This document shows positions 17,457 to 25,631 of a stretch of DNA of 64,000 bases, piece by piece; the stretch's first letter is position 1; each line of letters starts with the position of its first letter. The notes under the pieces were generated by a model. That model was not told the origin of the DNA and made no database searches. It saw only the letters and a program-made list of their open reading frames with translations. This DNA is from Micromonospora sp045209745 (GTDB lineage Bacteria; Actinomycetota; Actinomycetes; Mycobacteriales; Micromonosporaceae), in the NCBI RefSeq assembly GCF_045209745.1, contig NZ_CP109273.1:5890001-5954000 (forward strand), written 5' to 3'. A program made the translations under genes and the position numbers.

Positions 17457-19210
17457 CGAGCACCCGCCCAGGTGCCGGCGCGTGCCGCGCCGAACCGCCG
17501 GAAGCGCTGCCGGCGCAGGCGCACCAGCATGGCGGGCGGCACGTCCAGCAGCGGCAGCAGATTGCTCAGCAAGGCGGCGCGCAGCCGGTGGGCGGTCTCC
17601 GCCGGGTCGTCGTGCGCGGCGGTCGCCGGCTCCGGGACCACCTCGTCGACCACCCCGAGCCGGCACAGGTCGGGCGCGGTCAGGCGCAGCGCGCGGGCGG
17701 CCTGCGGCGCCGCGGACCGGTCCGGCCAGAGGATGGCCGCACAGCCCTCGGGGCTGATCACCGAATAGACGGCGTTCTCCAGCATCAGCACCCGGTCGGC
17801 GACCGCCAGCGCCAGTGCGCCGCCGCTGCCGCCCTCACCGGTGATCACCGCGAGCACGGGGGTGGGCAGCACCGTGAGGGTGAGGATGTTCTCCGCGATG
17901 GCCGCCGCCTGGCCCTGCTCCTCGGCGCTCACCCCGGGGTCGGCGCCCGGGGTGTCCACGAGGGTGACCACGGGCAGGCCGAGCCGGGCGGCGAGGCGCA
18001 TCAGCCGCAGCGCCTTACGATGCCCGGCCGGGCTGGCCATGCCGAAGTTGCGGGCGACCAGTTCGGCGGTGGTGTGCCCCTTCTGGTGACCGATGACCAT
18101 CACGTGCCGGCCAGCCAGCCGCGCCACGCCGCCGACGATGGCCGGGCAGTCTCCGCCGAGCCGATCTCCGTGCAGCTCCACGAACCCGTCGAAGACCGAG
18201 TCGAGGTAGTCCAGTGTGGTGGGTCGGCCGGGGTGTCGCGCCATCCGGACGGTGTCCCACGCGTCGCGTACCGTCGGGGTGTCACCCGCTCCTGGCGCGA
18301 TGGCGGCGTCTCCACCGGCCGCCGGGTCCGCCGGCCGCGCCAGAGCCGTGCCGTGCTCGCGGCGTGGCGCCGGCTCCTGCCGGGGTACGGGCGGGCGGGT
18401 CGGACGGCCGGCGCGGGTCGCCGCGAGCAGCGCCACCAGCCGTCCGCGCAGCGACCGACGCAGCACCACCATGTCGACCTGCCCTTGCCGGAGGAGGAAG
18501 TCAGCGGTCTGGAAGCCCTCCGGCAGCGCCCGGCCGGTGACCTGACGGATCACCCGGGGGCCGGCGAAGCCCATCCGCGCGCCGCTCTCGGCGAGCACCA
18601 GGTCGGTGTTGGTGGCGAACGACGCGGCCACCCCGCCATAGGTCGGGTCGGTGAGGACACTCACGGTGAGCAGACCCGCCTCGCGCAGCGCGGCGATTGC
18701 CTGGCTGACGGTGGCCATCTGCATCAACGACAGCGCGCCCTCCTGCATCCGCGCCCCGCCGGAGGCGGTGATCAGGATGAGCGGGATGCGGTCGTCCAAT
18801 GCCCGTTCGGCGGCCCGGGTGATCAGCTCCCCCACCGCGCAACCCAGACTGCCGCCGAGGAAGCGGAAATCCATCACGGCCAACGTGGCCGGGTGTCCAC
18901 CGATGGTGGCCGTGGCGCAGACGACCGCCTCGGCCAGGCCGGTGCTGGCCCGCGCGGCGGTGAGCCGGTGCGGGTACGGCAGCACGTCGACGAAGTCGAG
19001 CGGATCCACCTCAGGCAGCCGGTCCGGCAGGAGGCGCAGCGATCCCGGGTCGACGAGTTGGCGCAGGCGTTCCGGTGCGCCGAGCCGGGCGTGCTCCCCG
19101 CACTCCGGGCAGACGTCCAGATTGCGGCGCAACCGTTTGCGGTAGAGCAGGCTGGCGCAGCCGGCGCAGCGGGACCAGAGCTGCTCCTCGCGCGGCGCGG
19201 TGGCCGTCAC
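17453..19210 (-). CDS. accDA: fused acetyl-CoA carboxylase carboxyltransferase (AccD-AccA)
   Basis: This 585-residue protein has a beta half followed by an alpha half. The N-terminus has the AccD zinc ribbon (CAGC and CPEC pairs), then VMDFRFLGGSLGCAVGE, ITASGGARMQEG and PTYGGVAASFA. A linker of about 60 residues rich in Pro/Ala/Arg leads to AccA sequence: DYLDSVFDGFVELHGDR, GHQKGHTTAELVARNFGM, DTPGADPGVSAEEQGQ and ISPEGCAAILW. It transfers CO2 from biotin to acetyl-CoA. The GTG start overlaps the TcmI-type cyclase stop. With AccB and AccC it completes an acetyl-CoA carboxylase in the PKS operon. Confidence 0.93.
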   Translation of the reverse strand: MTATAPREEQLWSRCAGCASLLYRKRLRRNLDVCPECGEHARLGAPERLRQLVDPGSLRLLPDRLPEVDPLDFVDVLPYPHRLTAARASTGLAEAVVCATATIGGHPATLAVMDFRFLGGSLGCAVGELITRAAERALDDRIPLILITASGGARMQEGALSLMQMATVSQAIAALREAGLLTVSVLTDPTYGGVAASFATNTDLVLAESGARMGFAGPRVIRQVTGRALPEGFQTADFLLRQGQVDMVVLRRSLRGRLVALLAATRAGRPTRPPVPRQEPAPRREHGTALARPADPAAGGDAAIAPGAGDTPTVRDAWDTVRMARHPGRPTTLDYLDSVFDGFVELHGDRLGGDCPAIVGGVARLAGRHVMVIGHQKGHTTAELVARNFGMASPAGHRKALRLMRLAARLGLPVVTLVDTPGADPGVSAEEQGQAAAIAENILTLTVLPTPVLAVITGEGGSGGALALAVADRVLMLENAVYSVISPEGCAAILWPDRSAAPQAARALRLTAPDLCRLGVVDEVVPEPATAAHDDPAETAHRLRAALLSNLLPLLDVPPAMLVRLRRQRFRRFGAARAGTWAGAR

Positions 19211-19545
19211 GACCGCCGCCCGATGTCGGGGGCGTCGAACCGGTAGAAGCACTGCGCCATCGCGTCGCGCGGCGAGCGCCAGGTCGACAGGTACGGCGAG
19301 ACGTACGGGCGCAGACGGTCGCTGACCCGGATGAACTCGGGGTGGCCGCGGGCGCCCTCCACCGCGCTCTCCGCCGGCTGCTCGGTCTCGAGCAGGTGCA
19401 CATACAGGTCGTGCAGTCGGTACAGCGAGCGGTGCCGGACGCCGACCAGGCGCGGCAACTCCGTCGCGTCCGACTCGGCGAAGATCTCGGCGACCCGCTC
19501 CTCGGCGGTCGGATCCACCTTTGCGACGATCAGCGATCGGTCCAT
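19207..19545 (-). CDS. TcmI family polyketide cyclase, first gene of the leftward PKS operon
   Basis: This 112-residue ferredoxin-like cyclase contains RSLIVAKVDPTAEERVAEIF, GVRHRSLYRLHDLYVHLLE, SPYLSTWRSPRDAM and FYRFD. TcmI-type enzymes close later rings of tetracenomycin-like and spore-pigment polyketides. ATG 19545 follows GGGGGAGG. It is strongly related to the second copy at 20879-21226 across the control region, sharing for example IFAESDATEL and a HRSLY-LHDL-VHLLE core. The promoter is shared or adjacent to that of the SARP gene. Confidence 0.9.
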   Translation of the reverse strand: MDRSLIVAKVDPTAEERVAEIFAESDATELPRLVGVRHRSLYRLHDLYVHLLETEQPAESAVEGARGHPEFIRVSDRLRPYVSPYLSTWRSPRDAMAQCFYRFDAPDIGRRS

Positions 19546-19629
19546 GCTGGGCCTCCCCCCACGGCGTCCGGCCGGCGACGGGTGGCCCCCGGACGCGCTG
19601 GACGACTGCCGACACGATGCGGCAATCCT

Positions 19630-19693
19630 CGTCACGGCGGCGTCACCGTGCAGGACAGGTCAGCGGCGCATGGCAGTGACGCTGCGTTGACGC
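19630..19693. promoter_or_regulatory. two oppositely oriented SARP-type heptamer pairs
   Basis: On the plus strand TGACGC occurs at 19677 and 19688, 11 bp apart. Eight bases after the second TTGACGC lies TATCAG, a possible -10. On the minus strand GTGACG repeats with the same 11-bp period (CGTCAC at 19630 and 19641). Read in their own directions, the 16-bp units agree at 13 positions. SARP proteins bind such direct repeats about 8 bp upstream of a -10, so these are candidate sites for divergent activation. Confidence 0.5.
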
Positions 19694-19864
19694 AACCTGT
19701 GTATCAGCTATGCGTCCGTCGCGCTCAAAGCGGTGGGTCACACGAATGTTTATGCAGTTCAGAACGGATCTCTGGCTGACCGTCACCAATAGAAGGTTCA
19801 CGCCAATGTTGACGCACCGTGACTGCTATTGATAATCTTCACCGTGGTCAGCCCGCCGAACCCG

Positions 19865-19915
19865 CCGGTGGGGTCGCGCCCGACAAACGCGAGCCGCGAC
19901 CCCACCGGTGGGGTC
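19865..19915 (+). promoter_or_regulatory. stem-loop and palindrome in the SARP leader
   Basis: CCGGTGGGGTCGCG (19865-19878) is the exact complement of 19895-19908. An 18-bp palindrome, GACCCCACCGGTGGGGTC, covers 19898-19915. The two structures are mutually exclusive and lie 75-125 bases upstream of the chosen SARP start. They could form an attenuator-like switch or operator half-sites. Confidence 0.5.
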
Positions 19916-19989
19916 GACAGTGGCGCCCCGGGCAACCGATTCGGGACACAGCAAACAGTCGGGACGAGCGTTCCGCAGGGGGTGCCACC

Positions 19990-20787
19990 GTGGCCGCTGA
20001 TCCATCCGTGCCGACCGCCGGAGACCCGCCCCAGGAGGGCGTCTCACTGCACCTGCTCGGCGGCTTCCAACTGCTGCGCGAAGCGGTGCCGGTTGTCGTG
20101 CCACGCGGGCTGCAACGGGTGATCGCGCTGATCGGGCTACGCCCCGGCGCCACCCGCAGCCAGCTCGCGGGGCTGCTCTGGCCCGACGCGTCGGAAGAGC
20201 GGGCGCTGTCCTCACTGCGCACCGCACTGTGGCGACTTCGGCAGGACCCGTGCTGCCCGATGACCGTGGCCAGCGACACCGTCCGGCTCGGCCCGGCGGT
20301 CCGGCTCGACGTGGACGACCTGGTCAGCACCGCGGCCCGGGTCCGCGACGGCGACGACCCGCGCACCGCAGCCGGCGCGCTCGCCGCCGGCCGGCACGAC
20401 CTCCTACCCGGTTGGTACGACGACTGGGTGCTGCTGGACCGGGAGCGACTGCGCCAACTACGCCTGCACATGCTGGAACAGGTGGCCGGGCAACACCTGA
20501 CCGCGGGGCGGCACGGCCAGGCGCTGGAGGCCGCGCTGGAGGCGATGGCCGCCGAGCCGTTACGGGAGACACCACACCGGCTGGTGGTCCGCATCCACCT
20601 GGCCGAGGGCAATGCCTTCGAAGCCGTACACGCCTTCTACGTCTACCGGGACCTGCTGCGCAGGGAGTTGCGCCTGGAGCCGAGCCCCGCGATGAGCGCC
20701 CTGCTCGACGACACCCTCGCCCCGATCCGCCAGGCCAGCCGGGACGCCGTCACCGATCGCCCGTCACCGGCCGGCCGGCGCACGTGA
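19990..20787 (+). CDS. SARP/BTAD family transcriptional activator
   Basis: This 265-residue pathway regulator has an OmpR-like winged helix at about 15-105 (VSLHLLGGFQLLREAVPVV, then RSQLAGLLWPDASEERALSSLRTALWRLR). A bacterial transcriptional activation domain follows from about 115 (LDVDDLV to LRRELRLEPSPAM). SARP proteins activate antibiotic and pigment clusters. GTG 19990 is favoured because CAGGGGG precedes it and the conserved domain begins soon after. A GTG at 19819 would add 57 residues but has no ribosome site and runs through the palindromes. It probably controls both PKS transcripts. Confidence 0.88.
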   Translation: MAADPSVPTAGDPPQEGVSLHLLGGFQLLREAVPVVVPRGLQRVIALIGLRPGATRSQLAGLLWPDASEERALSSLRTALWRLRQDPCCPMTVASDTVRLGPAVRLDVDDLVSTAARVRDGDDPRTAAGALAAGRHDLLPGWYDDWVLLDRERLRQLRLHMLEQVAGQHLTAGRHGQALEAALEAMAAEPLRETPHRLVVRIHLAEGNAFEAVHAFYVYRDLLRRELRLEPSPAMSALLDDTLAPIRQASRDAVTDRPSPAGRRT

Positions 20788-20878
20788 CGGTGACGTGACA
20801 GGCGCTGCGGCACGGTGGGCGCACAGAGCACGTGGCACCGGTCCGAGGGTCGGGGAGCCACCGGCGGAAAGGGGTCCC

Positions 20879-21226
20879 ATGAGTCGTCTACTGATCGTCA
20901 GCCGGATCATCCCGGGCGCGGAGGGGCGGGTCGCGCAGATCTTCGCCGAATCCGACGCCACCGAACTTTCCGGTCTGACCGGCGTCACACACCGATCCCT
21001 GTACTGCCTGCACGACCTGTGCGTACACCTGCTGGAAACCTCGGACGTCGATCCGGACTCGCTCGCGGCGGCCCGCAACCACCCGCTCTTCCAGCAGGTC
21101 AACGAGCGGCTCTCCGCGCACACGTCGCCGTACCTGCCGACCTGGCGCTCCCCTCGGGACGCGATCGCCGGCTGCTTCTACCGGTGGGACGCCGCCGAGG
21201 CGCCCGCGGCGCAGCCGGCAAGCTGA
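20879..21226 (+). CDS. TcmI family polyketide cyclase, second copy
   Basis: This 115-residue paralogue of the 19207-19545 gene contains SRLLIVSRIIPGAEGRVAQIF, ESDATELSGLTGVTHRSLY, SPYLPTWRSPRDAI and FYRWD. ATG 20879 follows GGAAAGGGG. The gene ends one base before the FAD monooxygenase start, so the two are co-translated. Two copies in one cluster suggest either two ring closures or a heteromer. Confidence 0.9.
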   Translation: MSRLLIVSRIIPGAEGRVAQIFAESDATELSGLTGVTHRSLYCLHDLCVHLLETSDVDPDSLAAARNHPLFQQVNERLSAHTSPYLPTWRSPRDAIAGCFYRWDAAEAPAAQPAS

Positions 21227-21227
21227 C

Positions 21228-22577
21228 ATGTCCACCGCGCCACCGCACGTCCTGATCATCGGCGCCGGCACGGGCGGGCTGTGCCTGGCGCACGGCCTGC
21301 GCCGCGCCGGGATCACCGTCGCCGTCTACGAACGGCACCGCGACCGCGCCGAGGGGCTGCTCGGCTACCGGGTCGGCATCGGCCCGACCGGTAGCCGGGC
21401 ACTGCGGGACTGCCTGCCCCCGGAGTTGTTCGCCACCTTCCTGGCCACCTGCGCGCGGCCGCCGCACTACTTCAACGTGGTCACCGAAGGGCTACGCCAG
21501 ACCGCCTCGTTCGAGCTGCGGCCAACCACCGACCCGGTGCGCACCGAGCACTCGGTGGCCCGGATGGCGATGTGCCAGGTGCTGCTGACCGGCCTGGACG
21601 ATGTGGTGCACTTCGACAAGACCTTCACCCGGTACGCGCAGCGCGACGACGGCACGGTCACCGCGCACTTCGCCGACGGCACCAGCGCCACCGGCGACCT
21701 GCTGGTGGCGGCAGACGGCACACATTCGGCGGTGCGCCGCCAGTACCTGCCGCACGCCGTCACCAAGGACGCCGGCACCATCAACATCGCCACCCGGATA
21801 CCGCTGACCGCCCACACCCGCGACCTCGTACCGGAGCGGATCCGTCAGGGCATCTCGCTGATCTTCGGTGTCGGCGGGGTCATGGGCGTCCTGCACGTCT
21901 TGGAGTTCAACTGGGACGCCGGGCGGGCGATCAAGCCTGGCGTCAGCGACGCCGCCGCCGCACTGTTGCGCGACTGGCCCGGCCTGGCCCACGACACCAG
22001 CACCGACAACATCAACCTGATCATCTGGAGTGCGGCCCGCCGGTTCCCGGCCGACATCATGCGGCGCCGCGGCGAGGACCTGCTGCGGGTGGCCCTGGGC
22101 CTCACCTCGAACTGGCACCCGAACCTGCGGGAGTTGCTGGCCCGCGCGGACCCGGCCAGCGCCCTACCGATCAAGGTGTCCACGTCCGAGCCGGTGCCGC
22201 CCTGGAAGAGCAGCACCGTCACCCTGCTCGGCGATGCCATCCACACCATGACCCCGGGTCGCGGTGTGGGCGCGAACACCGCGCTGCGCGACGCCCGCCT
22301 GCTCTGCGAGCAGGTCACCCGCGCCACCACTGGCGACAAGACGCTGCTACAGGCGGTGGCGGACTACGAAGCCGCGATGGCGCCGTACGGGTTCGCGCGG
22401 GTCGCCGATTCGTTGAATCGCAGCGGCACCAGCGGCGAGGACCGGATGTACCGGCCGGTGGTGGGTCGACTCGCGCTGCTCGGCGCGCGCGGCTACTTCG
22501 GAGTGACCAGCCGGGTGCCGCGGCTCCGCCGCCGGTTCGTTGACGACTTCCACACCTACGAGGGCGACCAGGACTGA
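21228..22577 (+). CDS. FAD-dependent aromatic monooxygenase
   Basis: This 449-residue class A flavoprotein hydroxylase has the dinucleotide-binding GAGTGGLCLAHGLRRAG at residues 12-28, a DG-type motif in LLVAADGTHSAVRRQYLP, and the FAD-ribityl GDAIHTMTPGRGVGANTALRDA. A trailing segment of about 80 residues is Arg-rich. It would hydroxylate the polyketide aromatic core using NAD(P)H and O2, as WhiE-OrfVIII does in spore pigment. It starts one base after the TcmI-type cyclase stop and is followed by a hairpin with T-runs. Confidence 0.9.
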   Translation: MSTAPPHVLIIGAGTGGLCLAHGLRRAGITVAVYERHRDRAEGLLGYRVGIGPTGSRALRDCLPPELFATFLATCARPPHYFNVVTEGLRQTASFELRPTTDPVRTEHSVARMAMCQVLLTGLDDVVHFDKTFTRYAQRDDGTVTAHFADGTSATGDLLVAADGTHSAVRRQYLPHAVTKDAGTINIATRIPLTAHTRDLVPERIRQGISLIFGVGGVMGVLHVLEFNWDAGRAIKPGVSDAAAALLRDWPGLAHDTSTDNINLIIWSAARRFPADIMRRRGEDLLRVALGLTSNWHPNLRELLARADPASALPIKVSTSEPVPPWKSSTVTLLGDAIHTMTPGRGVGANTALRDARLLCEQVTRATTGDKTLLQAVADYEAAMAPYGFARVADSLNRSGTSGEDRMYRPVVGRLALLGARGYFGVTSRVPRLRRRFVDDFHTYEGDQD

Positions 22578-22596
22578 GTCGGTCTCGGCCCGTCAA

Positions 22597-22626
22597 CCCG
22601 GGCTCGGCGTGCCCGCCGGGCCCGGG
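22597..22626 (+). terminator. terminator of the rightward PKS operon
   Basis: A 13-bp stem with one mismatch (22597-22609 with 22614-22626) lies 20 bp after the monooxygenase stop. It is followed by a run of six T at 22643-22648 and a further TTTT, rare in this GC-rich DNA. This fits intrinsic termination. Confidence 0.65.
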
Positions 22627-22821
22627 GTCTCGTCGTTCCTGATTTTTTGGGTTTTCGTCGTGTTCGGCGCGACGCTGTGTCACTCGGCGGGCACCGACTG
22701 AGGTGGCCGACCCGCCTGCGATGCCCTTAACCGATCCTCTCTGTCGTCCGCAATACGCGTATGCGAAGCTGCGGCGAGTTTTTCTCGTGACTTTTTCAAC
22801 GAGCTGAGAGGGAGGTTCGCC

Positions 22822-23670
22822 GTGGCGTGGTCTATCGGACACTCGCTGATAGTGATACTGGCACTGTTGCTGGGCCTGGCCGCCGGGTGGCTGCTGCCCG
22901 GCCGGCGGGGCATACCGGGCAAATCGATTGTGGATGGTGACCCCATCGCCGGCCTGGCCGTGATAGAGCCGCCGGCGTCGGCGGCCACCACCGACGAGGC
23001 CCGGCCCGCGGCCGCCGTCGACCCGGCCCCGACCGCGGTCGCCGACGAGCCGGTGCCGGTGGACACGGTCAGCGCGCCAGCCGTGATGACCGAGCCGGAC
23101 GGTCCCACCCCGGCGGCCATCTCGACGGAAGCCCTGAGCACTGTCGACCCGGCCGACATGGCGCTGACCGAGGCCCCGCCGCCCGCACCGGTCGCCGAGC
23201 AGTCCGACGCGGCCGAACTGCGGCCGGAACCCGACGTGGAATCTGCCCCCGAGCCGGTCACGCTCGATGAGCAGCCCGCCCCGGCGGCCGTGATCGCCCC
23301 CCGTCAGCCCGCCGAGGCCAGCCCGACCGACGACGCGCCGCCCGCAGCCAGCCTGGTCGACGACGCGGAGACCAAGGCCGTCGTGGCGGACCCGGTGCCG
23401 GCAGCGGCGCCGGTGACCCCGACGGGCCCGGCCGACGACTTCCGCCGGATCCAGGGGATCGGGCCCAAGATGGCGGCCGCGTTGCAGGACGCCGGCGTGC
23501 GCACGTACGGCCAGCTCGGTGAGCTGGACGAGCCGGCGCTGCGCGACCTGATCCGGGCCGCCGGCCTGCGCGCCGCATCCGGGCTGGCCAGCTGGCCACA
23601 GCAGGCGCGCGTGCTCGCCGGCGCCGGCGACGCGATGGCCGCGGTGCTACCGGGCGGCAACCAGGCCTGA
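22822..23670 (+). CDS. membrane-anchored protein with a C-terminal helix-hairpin-helix domain
   Basis: This 282-residue protein has one N-terminal membrane helix (residues about 6-27, then GRRG). A roughly 170-residue disordered stretch of Ala, Pro, Val, Asp and Glu follows. The C-terminal 65-residue domain begins DDFRRIQGIGPKMAAALQDAG and continues YGQLGELDEPALRDLIRAAGLR. That domain is the HhH fold seen in predicted 5-prime nuclease-like and L17/L21-associated proteins. Its role is unknown; tethering DNA or protein at the membrane is a guess. GTG 22822 follows GGGAGG. A 20-bp perfect hairpin follows the gene. Confidence 0.7.
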   Translation: MAWSIGHSLIVILALLLGLAAGWLLPGRRGIPGKSIVDGDPIAGLAVIEPPASAATTDEARPAAAVDPAPTAVADEPVPVDTVSAPAVMTEPDGPTPAAISTEALSTVDPADMALTEAPPPAPVAEQSDAAELRPEPDVESAPEPVTLDEQPAPAAVIAPRQPAEASPTDDAPPAASLVDDAETKAVVADPVPAAAPVTPTGPADDFRRIQGIGPKMAAALQDAGVRTYGQLGELDEPALRDLIRAAGLRAASGLASWPQQARVLAGAGDAMAAVLPGGNQA

Positions 23671-23680
23671 CGCCTGCCCT

Positions 23681-23724
23681 CGAGCCCCCGGCCGCCGTCC
23701 CGTTGGACGGCGGCCGGGGGCTCG
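23681..23724 (+). terminator. perfect 20-bp hairpin after the HhH protein gene
   Basis: Bases 23681-23700 and 23705-23724 are exact complements around a 4-base loop, 11 bp after the stop codon. There is no U-tract. The convergent gene starts about 100 bp beyond, so the hairpin may stop transcripts from either side. Confidence 0.7.
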
Positions 23725-23825
23725 GCCGTTGGGGGCGAAACGTCCACGCGCACCGACCGCCTGGACCCGGGCGATCGACTCGGGTTACGGGAAACCGGCC
23801 CATCCACCGCCGATGCGGTAGCCGC

Positions 23826-24653
23826 TCACACCAGTGCTCCCGCGTACTTCCGGACCTGCAGCCGCTGCCCGGCGGCGCCGCCGAGTCGCACCTGGAGCCC
23901 GAGCGGCGCGGCGGCGCGGCGGACGTCGTCGAGGTGCAGCGATCCGTGCCGGTCCACGGTGAGCACCGGCGGCTCCTCGAGCTCGCCCTCCGATGCGTGG
24001 AAGGAGAGCAGGGTGACCGAGGTGGTGAGGTAGCCCGGGTACGCGGCGCGGGCCGCCGCCTCGTCCCGGTGGATGAGCACCACCAGGTCGTCGAGGTGGG
24101 CGAAGTCGGCGGCGAGGGCCCCGGCCTTCCAGTGCGCTGGTTCCTCGGCTGCGCCGGTGAGATGCCGGGACCGGTTCGCCGAGGTGATGTAGAGGTGGTC
24201 CGACCCGGTCTCGGCGAGTGCCCGCTCGAAGAAGGCGTTGGACGGGCAGGTCAGGCCCGGTGCGATCACCTGGGTGGTCCGCAGCCCCTGGTCGACCTGG
24301 GTGAGGTGCTCGGGGATCCGCTCCGCCGCCGGCCCGCGGAAGCCGAACGGCCCGGCCCCGTAGAGGGCGTCCATCAGCGCCCGCACCCGACCGACCGGCA
24401 ACCGGGGCGAAATCCGCGTCCAGTCGAACATCCCCGGGATCCGGCCGATCGCGGTGGTGATGCTGCCGACCTGGTGGACGGGTCGCCCCTTGGCCAGGTT
24501 GACCCGGCGTACGGTGGCCGCGTCGGGACGCGTGACGATGACGTAGAAGTTGGCGAACGCCGCCGCGACGATCGCGCCGCCAGCCAGCGCGCGAGCCGCG
24601 ACCGCGACGTCCTCGGGGCGGTCGATGTACAGGGGCGGTGTCGGGGCGTCCAT
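23826..24653 (-). CDS. Sua5/YrdC-like domain protein
   Basis: This 275-residue protein has the YrdC layout: ARALAGGAIVAAAFANFYVIV, VRRVNLAKGRPVHQVGS and LYITSANRSRHLTG, the last like the TSAN motif that binds L-threonylcarbamoyl-AMP in true Sua5/TsaC. The usual PTET(V/S)YGLG motif is altered (AAFANFYVIV), so tRNA threonylcarbamoylation is doubtful. A C-terminal 70-residue part has LTVDRHGSLHLDDVRRAAAP. It may act on a related nucleotide-activated substrate. ATG 24653 follows AGGAGG. Confidence 0.6.
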   Translation of the reverse strand: MDAPTPPLYIDRPEDVAVAARALAGGAIVAAAFANFYVIVTRPDAATVRRVNLAKGRPVHQVGSITTAIGRIPGMFDWTRISPRLPVGRVRALMDALYGAGPFGFRGPAAERIPEHLTQVDQGLRTTQVIAPGLTCPSNAFFERALAETGSDHLYITSANRSRHLTGAAEEPAHWKAGALAADFAHLDDLVVLIHRDEAAARAAYPGYLTTSVTLLSFHASEGELEEPPVLTVDRHGSLHLDDVRRAAAPLGLQVRLGGAAGQRLQVRKYAGALV

Positions 24654-24904
24654 GAGTCCTCCTCGGCGGGGCCGTGAGGCAGTTCTACGTCCGCCGACCC
24701 GTACGACGGCGAGGTCGGTCGTCGATCCGATAGCCGACCCGCGCTACCCGGTGCGGGCGGCCGATGCCCGGGCGGTACCGACGGCGGACGGCATCGGCCG
24801 GATGGACGATCCGGCGGTGGTTGTAGCGCAAAACCGTTAGGCGCGCGACCCGATTGGGTACAACGCCTGCACCTCAGATCCACCACATACCTCAGGAGGT
24901 AGCG

Positions 24905-25111
24905 ATGCGCGGCACCTCGATACTCGGAGTCATCGTCGTGATCTGGTTGGTGATCGGCGTGATCGCCGGTGGCCAGCGAGGTTACTACAGCGGCGACGAC
25001 ACCAACTGCGCCGAGGCCGGCACCATCCTGGTCACCATCGTGGCCGGGCCGTTGAACTACATCGGCGCCAACCCGAAGGTCGACTGCAAGCTGCCCCAGC
25101 CATCCAAGTAG
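24905..25111 (+). CDS. small membrane protein, function unknown
   Basis: This 68-residue protein has a hydrophobic helix at residues 5-22 (ILGVIVVIWLVIGVIAG). A second weakly hydrophobic stretch around TILVTIVAGPLNYIG is flanked by cysteines (NCAEAG, VDCKLP). ATG 24905 follows AGGAGG by five bases. Similar one-gene membrane proteins occur across actinobacteria without known function. A strong hairpin follows. Confidence 0.7.
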   Translation: MRGTSILGVIVVIWLVIGVIAGGQRGYYSGDDTNCAEAGTILVTIVAGPLNYIGANPKVDCKLPQPSK

Positions 25112-25122
25112 GACAGACGTCG

Positions 25123-25159
25123 ACCAGCCCGTGCCCCTGGGTCGGGGGCACGGGCTGGT
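25123..25159 (+). terminator. hairpin terminator between convergent genes
   Basis: A perfect 15-bp stem joins 25123-25137 and 25145-25159 around a 7-base loop. It starts 12 bp after the small membrane protein gene and ends 20 bp before the convergent secreted-protein gene, so it can serve both strands. Confidence 0.7.
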
Positions 25160-25178
25160 GCACTTCGGTAGGGGCCGC

Positions 25179-25631
25179 TCAGACGTGGTGAACGACCAGG
25201 GCACAGCGGCCGGAGCCGTCCTCGGGGCGGGCGAAGCCCATGCAGACCCAGACCTCCGTCCAGCGATATTGAGTGCCGCCACTGGACTCCCAGTTCAGTA
25301 AGGCGGCCGAGGAGGTGGCCGTGTCGTCGACGGCGATCGCACCGGTGTACCGCGTCGACCAGTAGACGTATGCCCTGGCGGCGTACCCGTCGGCCTTAAG
25401 GTCCTTGACGTAGTTGTGGTTGTACCAGTCGAGCCAGGCGTGGCCGGTGCTGTCGATACAGATGCTCGCCCCCGCAGTGGCTCCCGGCCCGCCGGTCGGG
25501 CTGCTGACGGTGTTCTCGCCGTACTTGCAGAGAGCCGCCTGGGCCGGTGACGCGACGGCGAGGGCTACGCCGCTTCCAAGGATGACCGCCACAGCGAAGG
25601 CGCTGGCACGGCGGAACAATCGGTTGGTCAT
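25179..25631 (-). CDS. secreted protein, function unknown
   Basis: This 150-residue protein has a clear Sec signal peptide: TNRLFRRASAF, a hydrophobic core, then SPAQA before ALCKYGEN. The mature part of about 117 residues has several aromatic residues and four cysteines (LCKYG, SICIDS, WVCMGF, GRCALV), suggesting two disulfides. I see no catalytic motif. The upstream 430 bp contains TGTTC repeats that may control it. Confidence 0.7.
   Translation of the reverse strand: MTNRLFRRASAFAVAVILGSGVALAVASPAQAALCKYGENTVSSPTGGPGATAGASICIDSTGHAWLDWYNHNYVKDLKADGYAARAYVYWSTRYTGAIAVDDTATSSAALLNWESSGGTQYRWTEVWVCMGFARPEDGSGRCALVVHHV

Noticed and set aside
15500..19246. Very long plus-strand open frame opposite the acc/PKS genes
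   Set aside because: It is antisense to four clearly conserved genes, its product is Gly/Arg/Gln/Pro-rich without domains, and such mirror frames are expected in 72-75% GC DNA.
19819..19989. Longer SARP start at GTG 19819
   Set aside because: It has no ribosome site and the extension runs through palindromic DNA. GTG 19990 has CAGGGGG upstream and gives the usual family length.
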